The notes beneath the pieces were generated by a model. It did no database searches, had not been told where the DNA came from, and saw only the letters and a list, made by a program, of their open reading frames with translations. Source: Bradyrhizobium sp. CB1717 (lineage in GTDB: Bacteria > Pseudomonadota > Alphaproteobacteria > Rhizobiales > Xanthobacteraceae). Taken from it: a stretch of DNA of 64,000 bases. Each line of letters starts with the position of its first letter. The first letter of the stretch is position 1. The DNA lies in assembly GCF_029714325.1 (NCBI RefSeq), contig NZ_CP121666.1, positions 5,704,001-5,768,000 on the forward strand, in the 5' to 3' direction. The position numbers were made by a program, and so were the translations under genes. Positions 35,025 through 43,961 of the stretch are shown one piece after another.

Positions 35025-35510
35025 CGAGTAGTCCTTTCGAAGACACTCGGAACAGGATCCGTGCAAACTCGCGGCTTCCCTAATCATCCGCGGGCCCTGG
35101 CGACGCTGCAACGTGTTCGATTCAGCCTGATCAAGTTGGCTGTCCCTCGATTTTCTTGGGCTTCTCGATACACACGTCGTGCACACGCCGCCATTTAGCT
35201 AATTGGAAAACTAAAACTCTCGTTCCAATCCATCATGGCCAGTTTCAGCCAACAACGGCCAAGAACAGCGTGGCCAATCAAATTCGGGCCGCTTGCGCCA
35301 ACGCCTGCCGGTGCTCGAAGCTAAGCTTTGGGGACCCGGCCCTTCTGTACGATCCAACGCGCTGCGATACTTCATTAGTGAAGACGCAATGGATTTTGGA
35401 CTTCTACCGGGATAAGCCAAGCCAACTACTTCGGTCAGAATTCTCAATGCGAAGGAAGCGAGAACAACTCGACCAGACCACGCTAAACTACGCGATATCA
35501 GCAGGACGCA
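35025..35510. other. Junction region between accessory DNA and guaA, no gene recognised
   Basis: This 486-base AT-richer stretch lies downstream of guaA. Open frames on both strands (for example 35211-35447 minus and 35156-35587 plus) show no family, and I see no integrase or transposase. It is the place where an attachment site for an element inserted at the guaA 3' end would lie. The guaA C-terminus itself is intact. Confidence 0.35.
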
Positions 35511-37109
35511 CTACTCCCACTCTATCGTCCCGGGCGGCTTGCTGGTCACGTCGTAAACCACCCGGTTCACGCCCTTCACCTCGTTGATGATGCGCGTGGC
35601 GGTCTCGCCCAAAAACTTCATGTCGAACTGGTAGAAGTCGGCGGTCATGCCGTCGGTGGAGGTGACGGCGCGGAGGCCGACGACGTAGTCATATGTGCGG
35701 CCGTCGCCCATGACGCCGACGGTCTTCACCGGGAGCAGCACGGCAAAAGCCTGCCAGATCTCGTCGTAGAGGCCGTGCTTGCGGATCTGGTCGATGTAGA
35801 CGGCATCCGCCTTGCGCAGGATGTCGAGCTTGTCGCGGGTGATGTCGCCGGGGCAGCGGATGGCGAGGCCCGGGCCCGGGAACGGGTGGCGGCCGACGAA
35901 GATTTCGGGCAGGCCGAGCTCACGGCCGAGCTTGCGCACCTCGTCCTTGAACAGCTCGCGCAAGGGCTCGACGAGCTTCATGTTCATGCGCTCGGGAAGG
36001 CCGCCGACATTGTGGTGCGACTTGATGGTGACTGAAGGTCCGCCGGTGAAGGAGACGCTCTCGATCACGTCGGGGTAGAGCGTGCCCTGCGCGAGGAAGT
36101 CGGCGCCGCCGATCTTCTTGGCTTCAGCTTCGAACACCTCGATGAAGAGGCGGCCGATGGTCTTGCGCTTCACTTCGGGATCGGTGACGCCTTCGAGCTC
36201 GCCCAAAAACTGTTTTGACGCGTCCACGTGCACGAGCGGGATGTTGTAGTGGTGGCGGAAGAGGTCGACGACCGTCTTGGCCTCGTCGAGGCGGAGCAGG
36301 CCGTGATCGACGAAGACGCAGGTGAGCTGGTCGCCGATCGCTTCGTGGATCAGCACGGCCGCCACGGCCGAATCGACACCGCCGGACAGGCCGCAGATCA
36401 CCTTGCCCTTGCCGACCTGCTGGCGGATCTTTGCGATCTCCTCCTCGCGGAAGGCGCGCATGGTCCAGTCGCCGGTGAGGCCGGCGATCTTGCGCACGAA
36501 GTTGCGGATGAGCTTTGCGCCGTCGGGTGTGTGCACCACTTCGGGGTGGAACATCAGGCCGTAATATTTGCGCTTCTCGTCCTGGATGATCGCGAAGGGC
36601 GCGTTCGGCGAGGTGCCGGCGACGGAGAAGCCCGGCGGCATTTTTGTGATGCGGTCGCCATGGCTCATCCAGACCTGGTTCTTGCTGCCTGAGGACCAGA
36701 CGTCCTCGAACAGCTTGCTCTGCGCCTTCACCTCGACATCGGCGCGGCCGAATTCGCGGTGATGGCCGCCCTCGACGGTGCCGCCGAGCTGCTCCGCCAT
36801 GGTCATCTGGCCATAGCAGATCCCCATCACGGGCACACCGGAGGCGAAGATCAGCTGCGGGGCGCGGGGCGAGCCGGCTTCATGCACCGACTCCGGCCCG
36901 CCGGAGAGGATCACCGCCTTCGGTTTCATCTCCAGAAAAGCCGCTTCGGCCTTGTTGAACGGGACGATCTCGCAATAGACGCCGTCCTCGCGCACGCGAC
37001 GCGCGATCAGCTGCGTCACCTGGCTGCCGAAGTCGACGATGAGAATCTTGTCATGCGCCGAGGCCACGGAGGACGTCGACGCGGAGCGGTCGTTCTGTGC
37101 TGCTGTCAT
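35511..37109 (-). CDS. guaA: GMP synthase (glutamine-hydrolysing)
   Basis: GuaA converts XMP to GMP with glutamine and ATP. The 532-residue protein has an N-terminal class I amidotransferase domain ([20 protein letters not shown]; nucleophile Cys in [12 protein letters not shown]). An ATP-pyrophosphatase domain follows ([18 protein letters not shown]), then the C-terminal dimerisation domain ending PGTIEWE, the normal family end. ATG 37109 (MTAAQNDRS) is chosen over an upstream ATG that adds 19 non-conserved residues. It is divergent from an NTF2-like gene. Its 3' end faces the accessory region. Confidence 0.98.
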   Translation of the reverse strand: MTAAQNDRSASTSSVASAHDKILIVDFGSQVTQLIARRVREDGVYCEIVPFNKAEAAFLEMKPKAVILSGGPESVHEAGSPRAPQLIFASGVPVMGICYGQMTMAEQLGGTVEGGHHREFGRADVEVKAQSKLFEDVWSSGSKNQVWMSHGDRITKMPPGFSVAGTSPNAPFAIIQDEKRKYYGLMFHPEVVHTPDGAKLIRNFVRKIAGLTGDWTMRAFREEEIAKIRQQVGKGKVICGLSGGVDSAVAAVLIHEAIGDQLTCVFVDHGLLRLDEAKTVVDLFRHHYNIPLVHVDASKQFLGELEGVTDPEVKRKTIGRLFIEVFEAEAKKIGGADFLAQGTLYPDVIESVSFTGGPSVTIKSHHNVGGLPERMNMKLVEPLRELFKDEVRKLGRELGLPEIFVGRHPFPGPGLAIRCPGDITRDKLDILRKADAVYIDQIRKHGLYDEIWQAFAVLLPVKTVGVMGDGRTYDYVVGLRAVTSTDGMTADFYQFDMKFLGETATRIINEVKGVNRVVYDVTSKPPGTIEWE

Positions 37110-37196
37110 GGCAAGCAGATACGCGACACGGCCCCTCCCCGCAACCGCGCTGGCCCACGCGCCCACATTCTTCTTTGGGCATGGACAAATCGATAT

Positions 37197-37215
37197 AGGT
37201 AAGTATTATTGACCT
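37197..37215. promoter_or_regulatory. Imperfect palindrome between guaA and NTF2-like gene
   Basis: AGGTAAGTATTATTGACCT has outer arms AGGT and ACCT and further partial symmetry. It lies in the 150-base divergent space, so it could be an operator or promoter part for either gene. No regulator can be named. Confidence 0.25.
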
Positions 37216-37259
37216 AATTTGCCCCGCCAGCGACAGGGGCCGATCAGGGAGAATTTGCC

Positions 37260-37631
37260 ATGTCACAGCACCATCAGCCATCAACGCTCGCCGCGCTCGG
37301 CCGGACCTGGGTCGAGGCCTGGAACGCGCGCGACCTCGAACGCGTGCTGAAGCTCTATGACGAGGCGGCCGTGATGACCTCGGACCGGATTCCGGTGATG
37401 GGATTCGACGCCAGCGGAACGGTGCGCGGCAAGGAGAGCTTGCGGGCGTATTGGGGCAAGGCACTGGGGCTTTTGCCGGAGCTGCACTTTTCGCTGATCG
37501 ATGTGTTCGTGAGCCCCGACAGTGTCGTGGTGTTCTACGCCAACGAGCGCGGCAAGAAGATCTGCGAGTATCTGCGGGTGAACGATGCCGGGCTGATCGT
37601 GCAGGGGTCGGCGAACCATTTGGCGGGCTGA
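37260..37631 (+). CDS. NTF2-like / SnoaL-like protein
   Basis: The 123-residue product has the cone-shaped NTF2-like fold. The N-terminal helix reads LAALGRTWVEAWNARDLERVL; beta strands follow (VVVFYANERGKKICEYLRV). Such proteins are enzymes or ligand binders with no single function; none of the known catalytic pairs can be assigned. It is divergent from guaA with GGGAGAATTTGCC before the ATG. Confidence 0.8.
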   Translation: MSQHHQPSTLAALGRTWVEAWNARDLERVLKLYDEAAVMTSDRIPVMGFDASGTVRGKESLRAYWGKALGLLPELHFSLIDVFVSPDSVVVFYANERGKKICEYLRVNDAGLIVQGSANHLAG

Positions 37632-37653
37632 CGGCTCGCCTTTCCGCAGCCCT

Positions 37654-37776
37654 CGTAGGGTGGGCAAAGGCGCACTTGCGCCGTGCCCACGAGCTCTTTC
37701 CGGATCGCGAAGAGCCGTGGGCACGCATCCGCCTTCGCTATTCGAGCGAAGCCGGATGCTTTGCCCACCCTACGGG
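37654..37776. repeat. Long inverted repeat (CGTAGGGTGGGCAAAG type)
   Basis: CGTAGGGTGGGCAAAG at the left end is matched by CTTTGCCCACCCTACG at the right end. Inner parts (GTGCCCAC, GTGGGCAC) also pair. The same ends occur at 38965-39061. This is a family of intergenic palindromic units seen in Bradyrhizobium-like genomes. Confidence 0.75.
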
Positions 37777-37884
37777 ATTGGCATGTGCGGACAGTGCGCG
37801 CGCCCCACCCACCGCTGTCATTCCACGCGAAAGCGGGGAACCGGGCGATGACAGCGAGAGCGAGGCGCGGGCGTGCCACAAGCG

Positions 37885-37959
37885 TATTGCGAGCGCAGCG
37901 AAGCAATCCAGGCTGCCGCCGCGGATGCATTTCTGGATTGCTTCGCTACGCTCGCAATG
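37885..37959. repeat. Palindromic unit (ATTGCGAGCGCAGCGAAGCAATCC type)
   Basis: The left arm ATTGCGAGCGCAGCGAAGCA is matched by TGCTTCGCTACGCTCGCAAT on the right. Relatives occur at 51130-51243 and 54833-54913. The interval 37632-38023 holds these repeats and no gene. Confidence 0.75.
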
Positions 37960-38023
37960 ACGGAGACTGCGGGCGCGGCGTGCGATAACAAAAACACTGC
38001 CGGCTCTGACACAGGATCCCCCG

Positions 38024-38356
38024 ATGAAACTCCCCGCCTCCCCCTTCACCGTCACCGACTGGAGCAAGGTTGCGCCGACGACACATGCCGGCGAGACCGG
38101 ACAGGCCCTCTGGCGCACGCTCAATATCGGCGACTTGCGGGTGCGGATGGTCGAGTATTCGCCGGGCTATCTCGCCGACCATTGGTGCGACCGCGGCCAC
38201 GTCATTTTCGTGGTCAAGGGCGAGCTCGATTCGGAACTGCGCGACGGCCGCAAGTTCAAGCTGACGGCGGGCATGAGCTACCAGGTCTCGGACTTCGGCG
38301 ACGCCGCGCACCGGTCCTCGACGGCCACCGGCGCGACGCTTTTCATCGTCGATTGA
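38024..38356 (+). CDS. DHCW-motif-type small cupin protein
   Basis: This 110-residue single-domain cupin carries YLADHWCDRGHVIFVVKGE in the first motif, a DHxC variant that defines a small family of cupin proteins. The C-terminal SYQVSDFGDAAHRSS holds a further histidine. Role unknown. There is no signal peptide, so it is cytoplasmic. It precedes the cold-shock gene, with a separate promoter between. Confidence 0.8.
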   Translation: MKLPASPFTVTDWSKVAPTTHAGETGQALWRTLNIGDLRVRMVEYSPGYLADHWCDRGHVIFVVKGELDSELRDGRKFKLTAGMSYQVSDFGDAAHRSSTATGATLFIVD

Positions 38357-38427
38357 GGGCTGACTCGCGGTGTATTTGCACCGCAAAATAGCAAAGTTCC
38401 GGGACGCGCCGGACCACGGGTGGTGCC

Positions 38428-38456
38428 TTGAAGAAGTCCAAATATCTCGCTATATT
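38428..38456 (+). promoter_or_regulatory. Candidate sigma-70-type promoter of the cold-shock gene
   Basis: TTGAAG at 38428 and TATATT at 38451 are separated by 17 bases, a good housekeeping promoter. Transcription would start near 38463, leaving a 5' leader of about 160 bases before cspA. Long leaders are usual for cold-shock genes and influence translation at low temperature. Confidence 0.55.
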
Positions 38457-38622
38457 GTGATCATCGATACTTGGCCGAACGACTGGGCCGCTTCGCCTCG
38501 TCTAAGACAGGCGCGCACGCTTCAGATGACTTCTCCAAAACATCGACTCATCAGGGCTATGGGCGCAGCGACGCGTACCGGTCCACGTGCGTACTGTCTC
38601 TAACTAATTGAAGGAAATTCCC

Positions 38623-38832
38623 ATGGCTATGGGCACCGTGAAGTGGTTCAACACCCAAAAGGGTTATGGTTTCATCCAGCCGGACGACGGCCAGAAGGAC
38701 GTGTTCGTGCACATCAGCGCCGTCGAGCGCGCTGGCCTCTCCTCCCTCAACGAGGGTCAGAAGGTCTCGTTCGACATCGTCGCCGACCGCCGCAGCGGCA
38801 AGTCGTCGGCTGACAATCTCCGCGTCGGCTAA
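38623..38832 (+). CDS. cspA: Cold-shock protein (CspA family)
   Basis: The 69-residue product is a single cold-shock domain, a small RNA/DNA-binding beta-barrel. Both RNP motifs are present: KGYGFIQ (RNP1) and VFVHISAV (RNP2). The family acts as an RNA chaperone that melts mRNA structure. ATG 38623 with GAAGGAAAT upstream is better than one five codons earlier. It has its own promoter and a clear terminator after it. Confidence 0.95.
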   Translation: MAMGTVKWFNTQKGYGFIQPDDGQKDVFVHISAVERAGLSSLNEGQKVSFDIVADRRSGKSSADNLRVG

Positions 38833-38883
38833 CGCCGGCGCAGCGTTCTGACCACGGACGTACCGGCAGAACGCCAGAACTCG

Positions 38884-38926
38884 AAAGCCCCGCGACCGGG
38901 ACCGGTCTGCGGGGCTTTTGCTTTTT
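38884..38926 (+). terminator. Intrinsic terminator after cspA
   Basis: AAAGCCCCGC pairs with GCGGGGCTTT, with an inner CCGGGACCGG, followed by a T-rich run TTTTGCTTTTT. It is a standard Rho-independent terminator about 50 bases after the cspA stop. Confidence 0.85.
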
Positions 38927-38964
38927 GGGTGGAATGACAACGTCGATCATTGGTGCCGTGGTGC

Positions 38965-39061
38965 CGTAGGGTGGGCAAAGCGAAGCGTGCCCACGTCCTT
39001 CTCAGATGTTTGAGAGATGGTGGGCACAGCGCGCGAAGGGCGCGCCATTGCCCGCCCTACG
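38965..39061. repeat. Inverted repeat of the CGTAGGGTGGGCAAAG family
   Basis: It begins with CGTAGGGTGGGCAAAG and ends with TTGCCCGCCCTACG. It is related to the unit at 37654-37776 and lies between the cspA terminator and the end of the RsmB-like gene. Confidence 0.7.
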
Positions 39062-39065
39062 AGAC

Positions 39066-40364
39066 CTACGCCCTCTTCAGCACCGAGACGAAAAACCCGT
39101 CGGTTCCCGTCCGCCGCGGCGTCATCAGCCAGCCCTCGGCCGACTGCAGCGCGGCGTCGGCGAACGCCTCGGCCTTGTCCCAGAGCACGCTCGCGGTCTG
39201 CTCGGGCGGCACCACCGTGAACTCGGGATGGCGGCCGACGAACGCCCTCACCTGCTCGCCGTTCTCTTCCGACAGCACCGAGCAGGTGATGTAGGCGATG
39301 CGGCCGCCCGGCTTCACCAAGGGAACCGTGCGCTCCAGCACCTCGGCCTGGTCGCGCAGGCGGATCTCCAGCGCGCCCGGACGCATGCGCCATTTGGCGT
39401 CGGGGTTGCGGCGCCAGGTTCCGGTTCCCGAGCAGGGCGCGTCGATCACGACGAGGTCGGCGGAACTTCGGATGTCGGAAAGCGGATCGGCCTCGCCCTT
39501 GGGCGTGCGGATATCGGCATTGTGGACACCGGCGCGCGAGAGGCGCTCGTGGATCGGGGCAAGCTGGCGCTTGTCGCGGTCGGTCGCGATCAGCCGGCCC
39601 TTGCCCTGCATCAGGGCCGCGAGCGCCAGCGTCTTGCCGCCGGCGCCGGCGCAGAGATCGATCACCTGCTCGCCGGGTTTTGCCGCGGTGAACTGGGCCG
39701 CAAGCTGCGATCCTTCATCCTGCACTTCAATCGCGCCCTTGATGAAATCCTCTTCCGCCTGGATGCCGGGGTTGCGCGCATCGGCCGAAAGCTCGATGCG
39801 CAGGCCGGTTGCGGACCAATGCGTCGGTTTCGCATGAAGATGAGCAAGCGCCTTCAGCACCTTGTCGCGATTGGATTTTAGCGTGTTGACGCGCAAGTCC
39901 AGCGGCGCCCGGCTCGCCATCGCGGCCGTCTCCGCCGCGCGGGTATCGCCGAACACCTTTGCGAAATGCGGATCGAGCCATTCCGGATAATCGCCGGCGA
40001 CAGCGGCAGGGGCGTCCTTCAGGGAGCGCGAGGCGAGCGCAGCCTCCTCGGCCCCGGTCAGCGGCGTCGGCGCAAACCGGCTGCCGTCGAACAACGCGGC
40101 CATGGTCGCCGTATCCATATCGCGCTCGAGGCGGAGCATGCCGATCAACCGCGCGCGCGCGGTGTCGGCGTCCATCAGGTACGCGCTCGAGGCGTAGCGG
40201 CGCAGCACGTCCCAGACGAGGCCGGCGATGGCGGCACGGTCGCCCGAGCCGGCAAAGCGGTGCGCGGTGCCCCACTCCTTCAGCGCCTTGGCCGCGGGCA
40301 CACGGTCTCTCTCGATGGTGTCGATCAGTTCAATGGCTGCGGACAGCCGGGCAGCGGGGGTCAT
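39066..40364 (-). CDS. RsmB/NOP-family RNA cytosine methyltransferase
   Basis: This 432-residue SAM-dependent enzyme resembles RsmB, which makes m5C967 in 16S rRNA. An N-terminal NusB-like helical part (about 1-130) precedes a PUA-like linker and the Rossmann methylase. The SAM motif is VIDLCAGAGGKTLALA. Motif IV, DAPCSGTGTWRRNP, holds one of the two catalytic cysteines, and motif VI, TCSVLSEENGEQ, holds the other. Length is close to RsmB. The exact target site cannot be fixed from sequence. The MAPEG gene lies just downstream of its start side on the same strand. Confidence 0.9.
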   Translation of the reverse strand: MTPAARLSAAIELIDTIERDRVPAAKALKEWGTAHRFAGSGDRAAIAGLVWDVLRRYASSAYLMDADTARARLIGMLRLERDMDTATMAALFDGSRFAPTPLTGAEEAALASRSLKDAPAAVAGDYPEWLDPHFAKVFGDTRAAETAAMASRAPLDLRVNTLKSNRDKVLKALAHLHAKPTHWSATGLRIELSADARNPGIQAEEDFIKGAIEVQDEGSQLAAQFTAAKPGEQVIDLCAGAGGKTLALAALMQGKGRLIATDRDKRQLAPIHERLSRAGVHNADIRTPKGEADPLSDIRSSADLVVIDAPCSGTGTWRRNPDAKWRMRPGALEIRLRDQAEVLERTVPLVKPGGRIAYITCSVLSEENGEQVRAFVGRHPEFTVVPPEQTASVLWDKAEAFADAALQSAEGWLMTPRRTGTDGFFVSVLKRA

Positions 40365-40399
40365 TTCAAATCTTTCAGATTAGATCCGGCGCATAAGGC

Positions 40400-40822
40400 T
40401 CAGATCACCAGGAGCATTCTCAGCGCGAAATAGATCCACATCGCCAGCAGCACCAGCGCGCCGGCGAGCCAGACCGTGGAGCGGCGGCCGAGATCGTTGG
40501 AGGAGACGAACACGCCGGCATGGGCAAAGCGCGCCACCACGAACACCCAGGACATCAGCACGATGAAGAGATCGGCGTGGCGCAAGGGCAGCGCCAGCGC
40601 GATCAGGGCGTAGAACAGCACCGGCAGCTCGAACTGGTTGCGGTAGCAATTGCCGATCTGGGTGGCGTCCTTGGGCCAGTTCGGCTCGCCGAGCGCAATG
40701 TCGCGGATCTTCGTCTCGCCCGAGACCAGCGAGCGGCGGCGCGCGAAGACCATCCCGATCAGGAGCGCGAAGGTGAGACCGACCTGCACGAAGACAGGCA
40801 GCAGGACCATTTGGACGGACAT
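40400..40822 (-). CDS. MAPEG-family membrane protein
   Basis: The 140-residue product has four membrane helices and the MAPEG motif around NQFELPVLFYALIALAL (Asn-x-x-Glu spacing). Family members in eukaryotes use glutathione; bacterial ones are mostly unassigned. Start ATG 40822 (MSVQMVLLP) has GGGAAA upstream; the longer frame is not conserved. It lies 35 bases upstream of the RsmB-like start and is likely co-transcribed with it. Confidence 0.85.
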   Translation of the reverse strand: MSVQMVLLPVFVQVGLTFALLIGMVFARRRSLVSGETKIRDIALGEPNWPKDATQIGNCYRNQFELPVLFYALIALALPLRHADLFIVLMSWVFVVARFAHAGVFVSSNDLGRRSTVWLAGALVLLAMWIYFALRMLLVI

Positions 40823-40980
40823 CGGAACTTTCCCGTAAGGCGGATCGCCGCGGACCGTCATTAGCCGCGACTTCTCACGCTGACAATCAGCGAGTTGAAC
40901 CGGTGTTCCCGCTCTTGCGACCAACCGCTGATTGTTAAAGCAATTTCGCCCCCTTTGGGGCGCAAGGTGAGACCAGCGCC

Positions 40981-41604
40981 ATGAACACCTTGTCCGGCTT
41001 GATGGGCACTTTGGCCGAATCCTCGGACGGCCGGCGCGGCATCGTGATGTCGGCGCTGGCAGGTATCGCCACGGCACTCGCGGTGGCGCTGGCGATGACG
41101 GTGTATTTCCGCCTCAGCTACCGAACCTGGCGCGACGTCGCCAGGCACGGCCTCGCCACGCTCGCCGCCGTCGTCCTCCTCGCCTTTGCGGCCTACGACA
41201 TGCGCCACGCCGCGCTCGCCTATCTCGGCCTCAACCCGTCCAAGCCGGCAGTCGAGTTCGAGATCCGCATGCCCCGCGAGACGCTGGCGGCGGTGAACGA
41301 CAGCCAGATCGAGCTGCACACCGACCGCAACCAGACCCTGGCGCTGGTCGACGGCGTGCGCGATCTCGCCGACGGCCGCGCTGTGCTGCGCGGCGCGGTC
41401 GGGCTCAACCACCGCACCGCGGACCGCGTGCTGGTCGTGAACCTGCCCGGCAAGGGCACGTTCGAATTCCGCCTGCGCCTGCCTGCCGAGCCGCATCGCA
41501 CCGTAGAGTTCGGCCCCTGGCACCTCGCCGACCGCATTGCCTCGCCGCTGGCTGGCAGCGTCGCTCCGCAGGACGCCTACACGATCCGTTATCGCGTGCT
41601 TTAA
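40981..41604 (+). CDS. Membrane protein of unknown function
   Basis: The 207-residue product has two hydrophobic helices (about 22-42 and 58-76: MSALAGIATALAVALAMTVYF and LATLAAVVLLAFAAYDM). A soluble C-terminal beta-rich domain of about 110 residues follows (KPAVEFEIRMPRETLAAV, TFEFRLRLPAEPHRTVEFG). No family is recognised. The opposite strand is also open over this interval but that frame is compositional. Confidence 0.6.
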   Translation: MNTLSGLMGTLAESSDGRRGIVMSALAGIATALAVALAMTVYFRLSYRTWRDVARHGLATLAAVVLLAFAAYDMRHAALAYLGLNPSKPAVEFEIRMPRETLAAVNDSQIELHTDRNQTLALVDGVRDLADGRAVLRGAVGLNHRTADRVLVVNLPGKGTFEFRLRLPAEPHRTVEFGPWHLADRIASPLAGSVAPQDAYTIRYRVL

Positions 41605-41672
41605 ACTTTGTTCGGTCTCGGATTTTGCGCGCGTGTCATCGTTCCGACGTTTCGCCGGTCGATACTTCACCC

Positions 41673-42515
41673 ATGTCCGAATTTCGCCTCACGCAGATTT
41701 CCGACACCCATCTCGGCCGGCGCTTCCCCGGCCTGATCGAAAACTTCCATCGTGTCTGCGCGCACATCGACACCGAGCGGCCCGATCTCGTCATCAACAC
41801 CGGCGACGTTTCCTTCGACGGGCCGACAAGCCGCGACGATGTTGAATTCGCGAAGGGTCTGCATAACGCCCTGCCCGTCGCCTGTCGCTACATCCCCGGC
41901 AATCACGACATCGGCGACAATCCGACTGCGATCGGGCCTGCGCCGAAGCCGCCGGTCACGGAAGCGCATCGTCGGCAGTTCTGCGACATCATCGGCGAAG
42001 ACCATTGGTCGTTCGAAGCCGCCGGCTGGCGCTTCATCGGCCTCAACACGCTGGTGATGAACTCAGGCCTCGCCTTCGAGACCGAACAGTTCGACTGGCT
42101 GTCTCAGGAGATCGCGCGCGTGAACGGCGGGCCGGTCGCGCTGTTCCTGCATAAGCCGCTGTTTCTCAACCTGCCCGACGATCCCGAGACGCCGGAGACC
42201 TCGATCCGCTACGTGCCGCAGCCGGCGCGGGCGCGGTTGATCGAGATGTTCGCGCGTGTCGATCTGCGCCTCATCGCCAGCGGTCACGTGCATCAGCGCC
42301 GCGACTTCACCTTCCGCTATACGCGCCACGTCTGGGCGCCGTCGGTGGGCTTCAGGATCAACGATGCCCGCCAGGACCGCATCGCGATCAAGGAGACCGG
42401 CCTCGTAGAGTACCGCTTCCGGCCGGACAGTTTCGAGGTCCGCCACGTCAGGGCCGCAGGCCAGGCCGACATCGATATCGAGGAAGTCCTCCTCCAGATG
42501 GGCGGCGAGCATTAG
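41673..42515 (+). CDS. Calcineurin-like metallophosphoesterase
   Basis: The 280-residue product shows the full two-metal phosphoesterase set: TQISDTHLG, NTGDVSFDG, PGNHDIGD, LFLHKPLFLN and ASGHVHQRRD. It resembles class III cyclic-nucleotide phosphodiesterases (CpdA/Icc type), but the substrate could be another phosphodiester. ATG 41673 (MSEFRLTQ) matches the family start. It ends about 140 bases before the deaminase operon. Confidence 0.9.
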   Translation: MSEFRLTQISDTHLGRRFPGLIENFHRVCAHIDTERPDLVINTGDVSFDGPTSRDDVEFAKGLHNALPVACRYIPGNHDIGDNPTAIGPAPKPPVTEAHRRQFCDIIGEDHWSFEAAGWRFIGLNTLVMNSGLAFETEQFDWLSQEIARVNGGPVALFLHKPLFLNLPDDPETPETSIRYVPQPARARLIEMFARVDLRLIASGHVHQRRDFTFRYTRHVWAPSVGFRINDARQDRIAIKETGLVEYRFRPDSFEVRHVRAAGQADIDIEEVLLQMGGEH

Positions 42516-42592
42516 CTCAATCCGATGGCACGAACCCCTATCTAAATACCGTAATGCATCGAATTTGTCCCCAGATTGGCTATATTTGGCTA

Positions 42593-42608
42593 ATGACAAC
42601 GTTGTCAT
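42593..42608. promoter_or_regulatory. Candidate LacI-family operator
   Basis: ATGACAACGTTGTCAT is a perfect 16-bp palindrome with a central CG, the usual shape of LacI/GalR-family operators. It lies 50 bases upstream of the deaminase start, in the promoter zone of an operon that ends with a LacI regulator gene. I infer it is that regulator's site. Confidence 0.65.
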
Positions 42609-42657
42609 ACGAACATATCGTTCATTCCAGCGGTCAAGGGCCGCTGAGGGAGCGACG

Positions 42658-43953
42658 ATGCAGTTCTTGTCCCGGTGGGATAGCCAACGCCTTTCGACGA
42701 CCATTCGGGGCATTCCCCTGGTCGATGGCGTCGCCACCGAGGACATCGGCAGCCAGCGCTGGTCGCCCGCGCGCGGCGATCTCGCCCTGCCCGCTCTCAC
42801 CCTTGATGAAGCCGCCTTCGCCGCCAACCGCGACCTCTTCCTGAAATGGTGCAAGAGCGCCGGCGTTGCCGTCGCGCCCCACGCCAAGACGCCGATGTCG
42901 CCGGAGCTGGCGCGCTCGCTGCGCGTAGCTGGTGCCTGGGGCACGACGGTTGCCAACATCCAGCAGGCCGCCGTGCTGCTCGCGAGCGGCGAGCGGCGCC
43001 TGCTCCTCGCCAACGAGATTGGCGGGCTCGCGGCCGGCCGGCGGCTGGGCGCGCTGCTCAGCGCCTATCCCGACGTTGAGTTTCACGCCTTCGCAGATTC
43101 ACCGGCAGCGGTCGCAGCACTGGCCGAGGCGGCGCGCGTCGCGAACCGGCGCGAGCTGTCCGTGCTGGTCGAACTCGGTGCGGGCCGGGCCGGCGCGCGC
43201 GACCGCGCCGCGATTGAGGCAACGATTGCCGCGGTGCTCGCGGCCGACCGACTCGTGCTCGGCGGCGTCGCGACCTACGAGGGCGCGGTCGCCACGCCCG
43301 ACGCCGACAATACCATGCACGCGATCGCAGCGCTGATGAAACGGACCATCGAGGCCTTGGCCATGGTACGCGCCGCCGCGCCGCGCCTGCCGCTGATCAT
43401 CAGCGCCGGCGGCTCGGCCTATTTCGATGTCGTGGCCCGCGCGCTCGCGCCAGTCGCCCAGGCCGACGGCAACGCGACCGTCGTGCTGCGCTCCGGTGCG
43501 CTGTTCTTCGCCGATCACGGCATCTATGGCCGCGCCTTCGCCGAACTCGACCGGCGCGGCGGTCTTCTCATCGACGGCATACGACACTCTGCGTCCGACA
43601 GTTTTCGCCCCGCGCTGACGCTCTGGGCCGAAGTGCTGTCGCGGCCGGAGGCCGGTCTCGCGATTGCAGGCTTCGGCATGCGCGATGCTTCCTTCGATCA
43701 GGGACTGCCGGTGCCGCTCAGCATCTTCCGCGACGGTGTCGAGCGGAACGGGCTCGCTGAGACCTTGTCGGTCACCCGCCTCAACGACCAGCATGCGTTC
43801 CTGTCGGTTGCGCCCGAGAGTGCGCTTGCGGTCGGCGACATCATCGCCTTCGGCATCTCGCATCCCTGCACCTGTCTCGACCGCTGGCGCGTCATCTTCG
43901 GCCTCGACGTCGACGGCGTCGTGACGCGCGCCCTTCCCACCCAGTTCGGCTGA
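42658..43953 (+). CDS. PLP-dependent amino-acid deaminase/dehydratase (D-serine deaminase-like, fold type III)
   Basis: This 431-residue enzyme has an alanine-racemase-like TIM barrel with the PLP-lysine segment VAPHAKTPMSPELAR (relatives: PHAKTHKCP). A C-terminal D-serine-dehydratase-like domain contains IAFGISHPCTCLDRWR, with the His and Cys that bind zinc in D-serine dehydratases. Family members act on D-serine, D-threonine or similar amino acids. GAGGGAGCG precedes ATG 42658; the 31-codon upstream extension is not conserved. It opens the importer operon (gap of eight bases to the first permease), so it should act on the imported amino acid or on the product of the deacylase encoded downstream. 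Confidence 0.9.
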   Translation: MQFLSRWDSQRLSTTIRGIPLVDGVATEDIGSQRWSPARGDLALPALTLDEAAFAANRDLFLKWCKSAGVAVAPHAKTPMSPELARSLRVAGAWGTTVANIQQAAVLLASGERRLLLANEIGGLAAGRRLGALLSAYPDVEFHAFADSPAAVAALAEAARVANRRELSVLVELGAGRAGARDRAAIEATIAAVLAADRLVLGGVATYEGAVATPDADNTMHAIAALMKRTIEALAMVRAAAPRLPLIISAGGSAYFDVVARALAPVAQADGNATVVLRSGALFFADHGIYGRAFAELDRRGGLLIDGIRHSASDSFRPALTLWAEVLSRPEAGLAIAGFGMRDASFDQGLPVPLSIFRDGVERNGLAETLSVTRLNDQHAFLSVAPESALAVGDIIAFGISHPCTCLDRWRVIFGLDVDGVVTRALPTQFG

Positions 43954-43961
43954 GAGCGGCG

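Noticed and set aside
40861..41670. A 269-codon minus-strand frame opposite the unknown membrane protein
   Set aside because: The plus-strand frame has membrane helices and a sensible start; the minus frame is Arg/Glu/His-rich without a domain. The choice is less certain than for other shadows.
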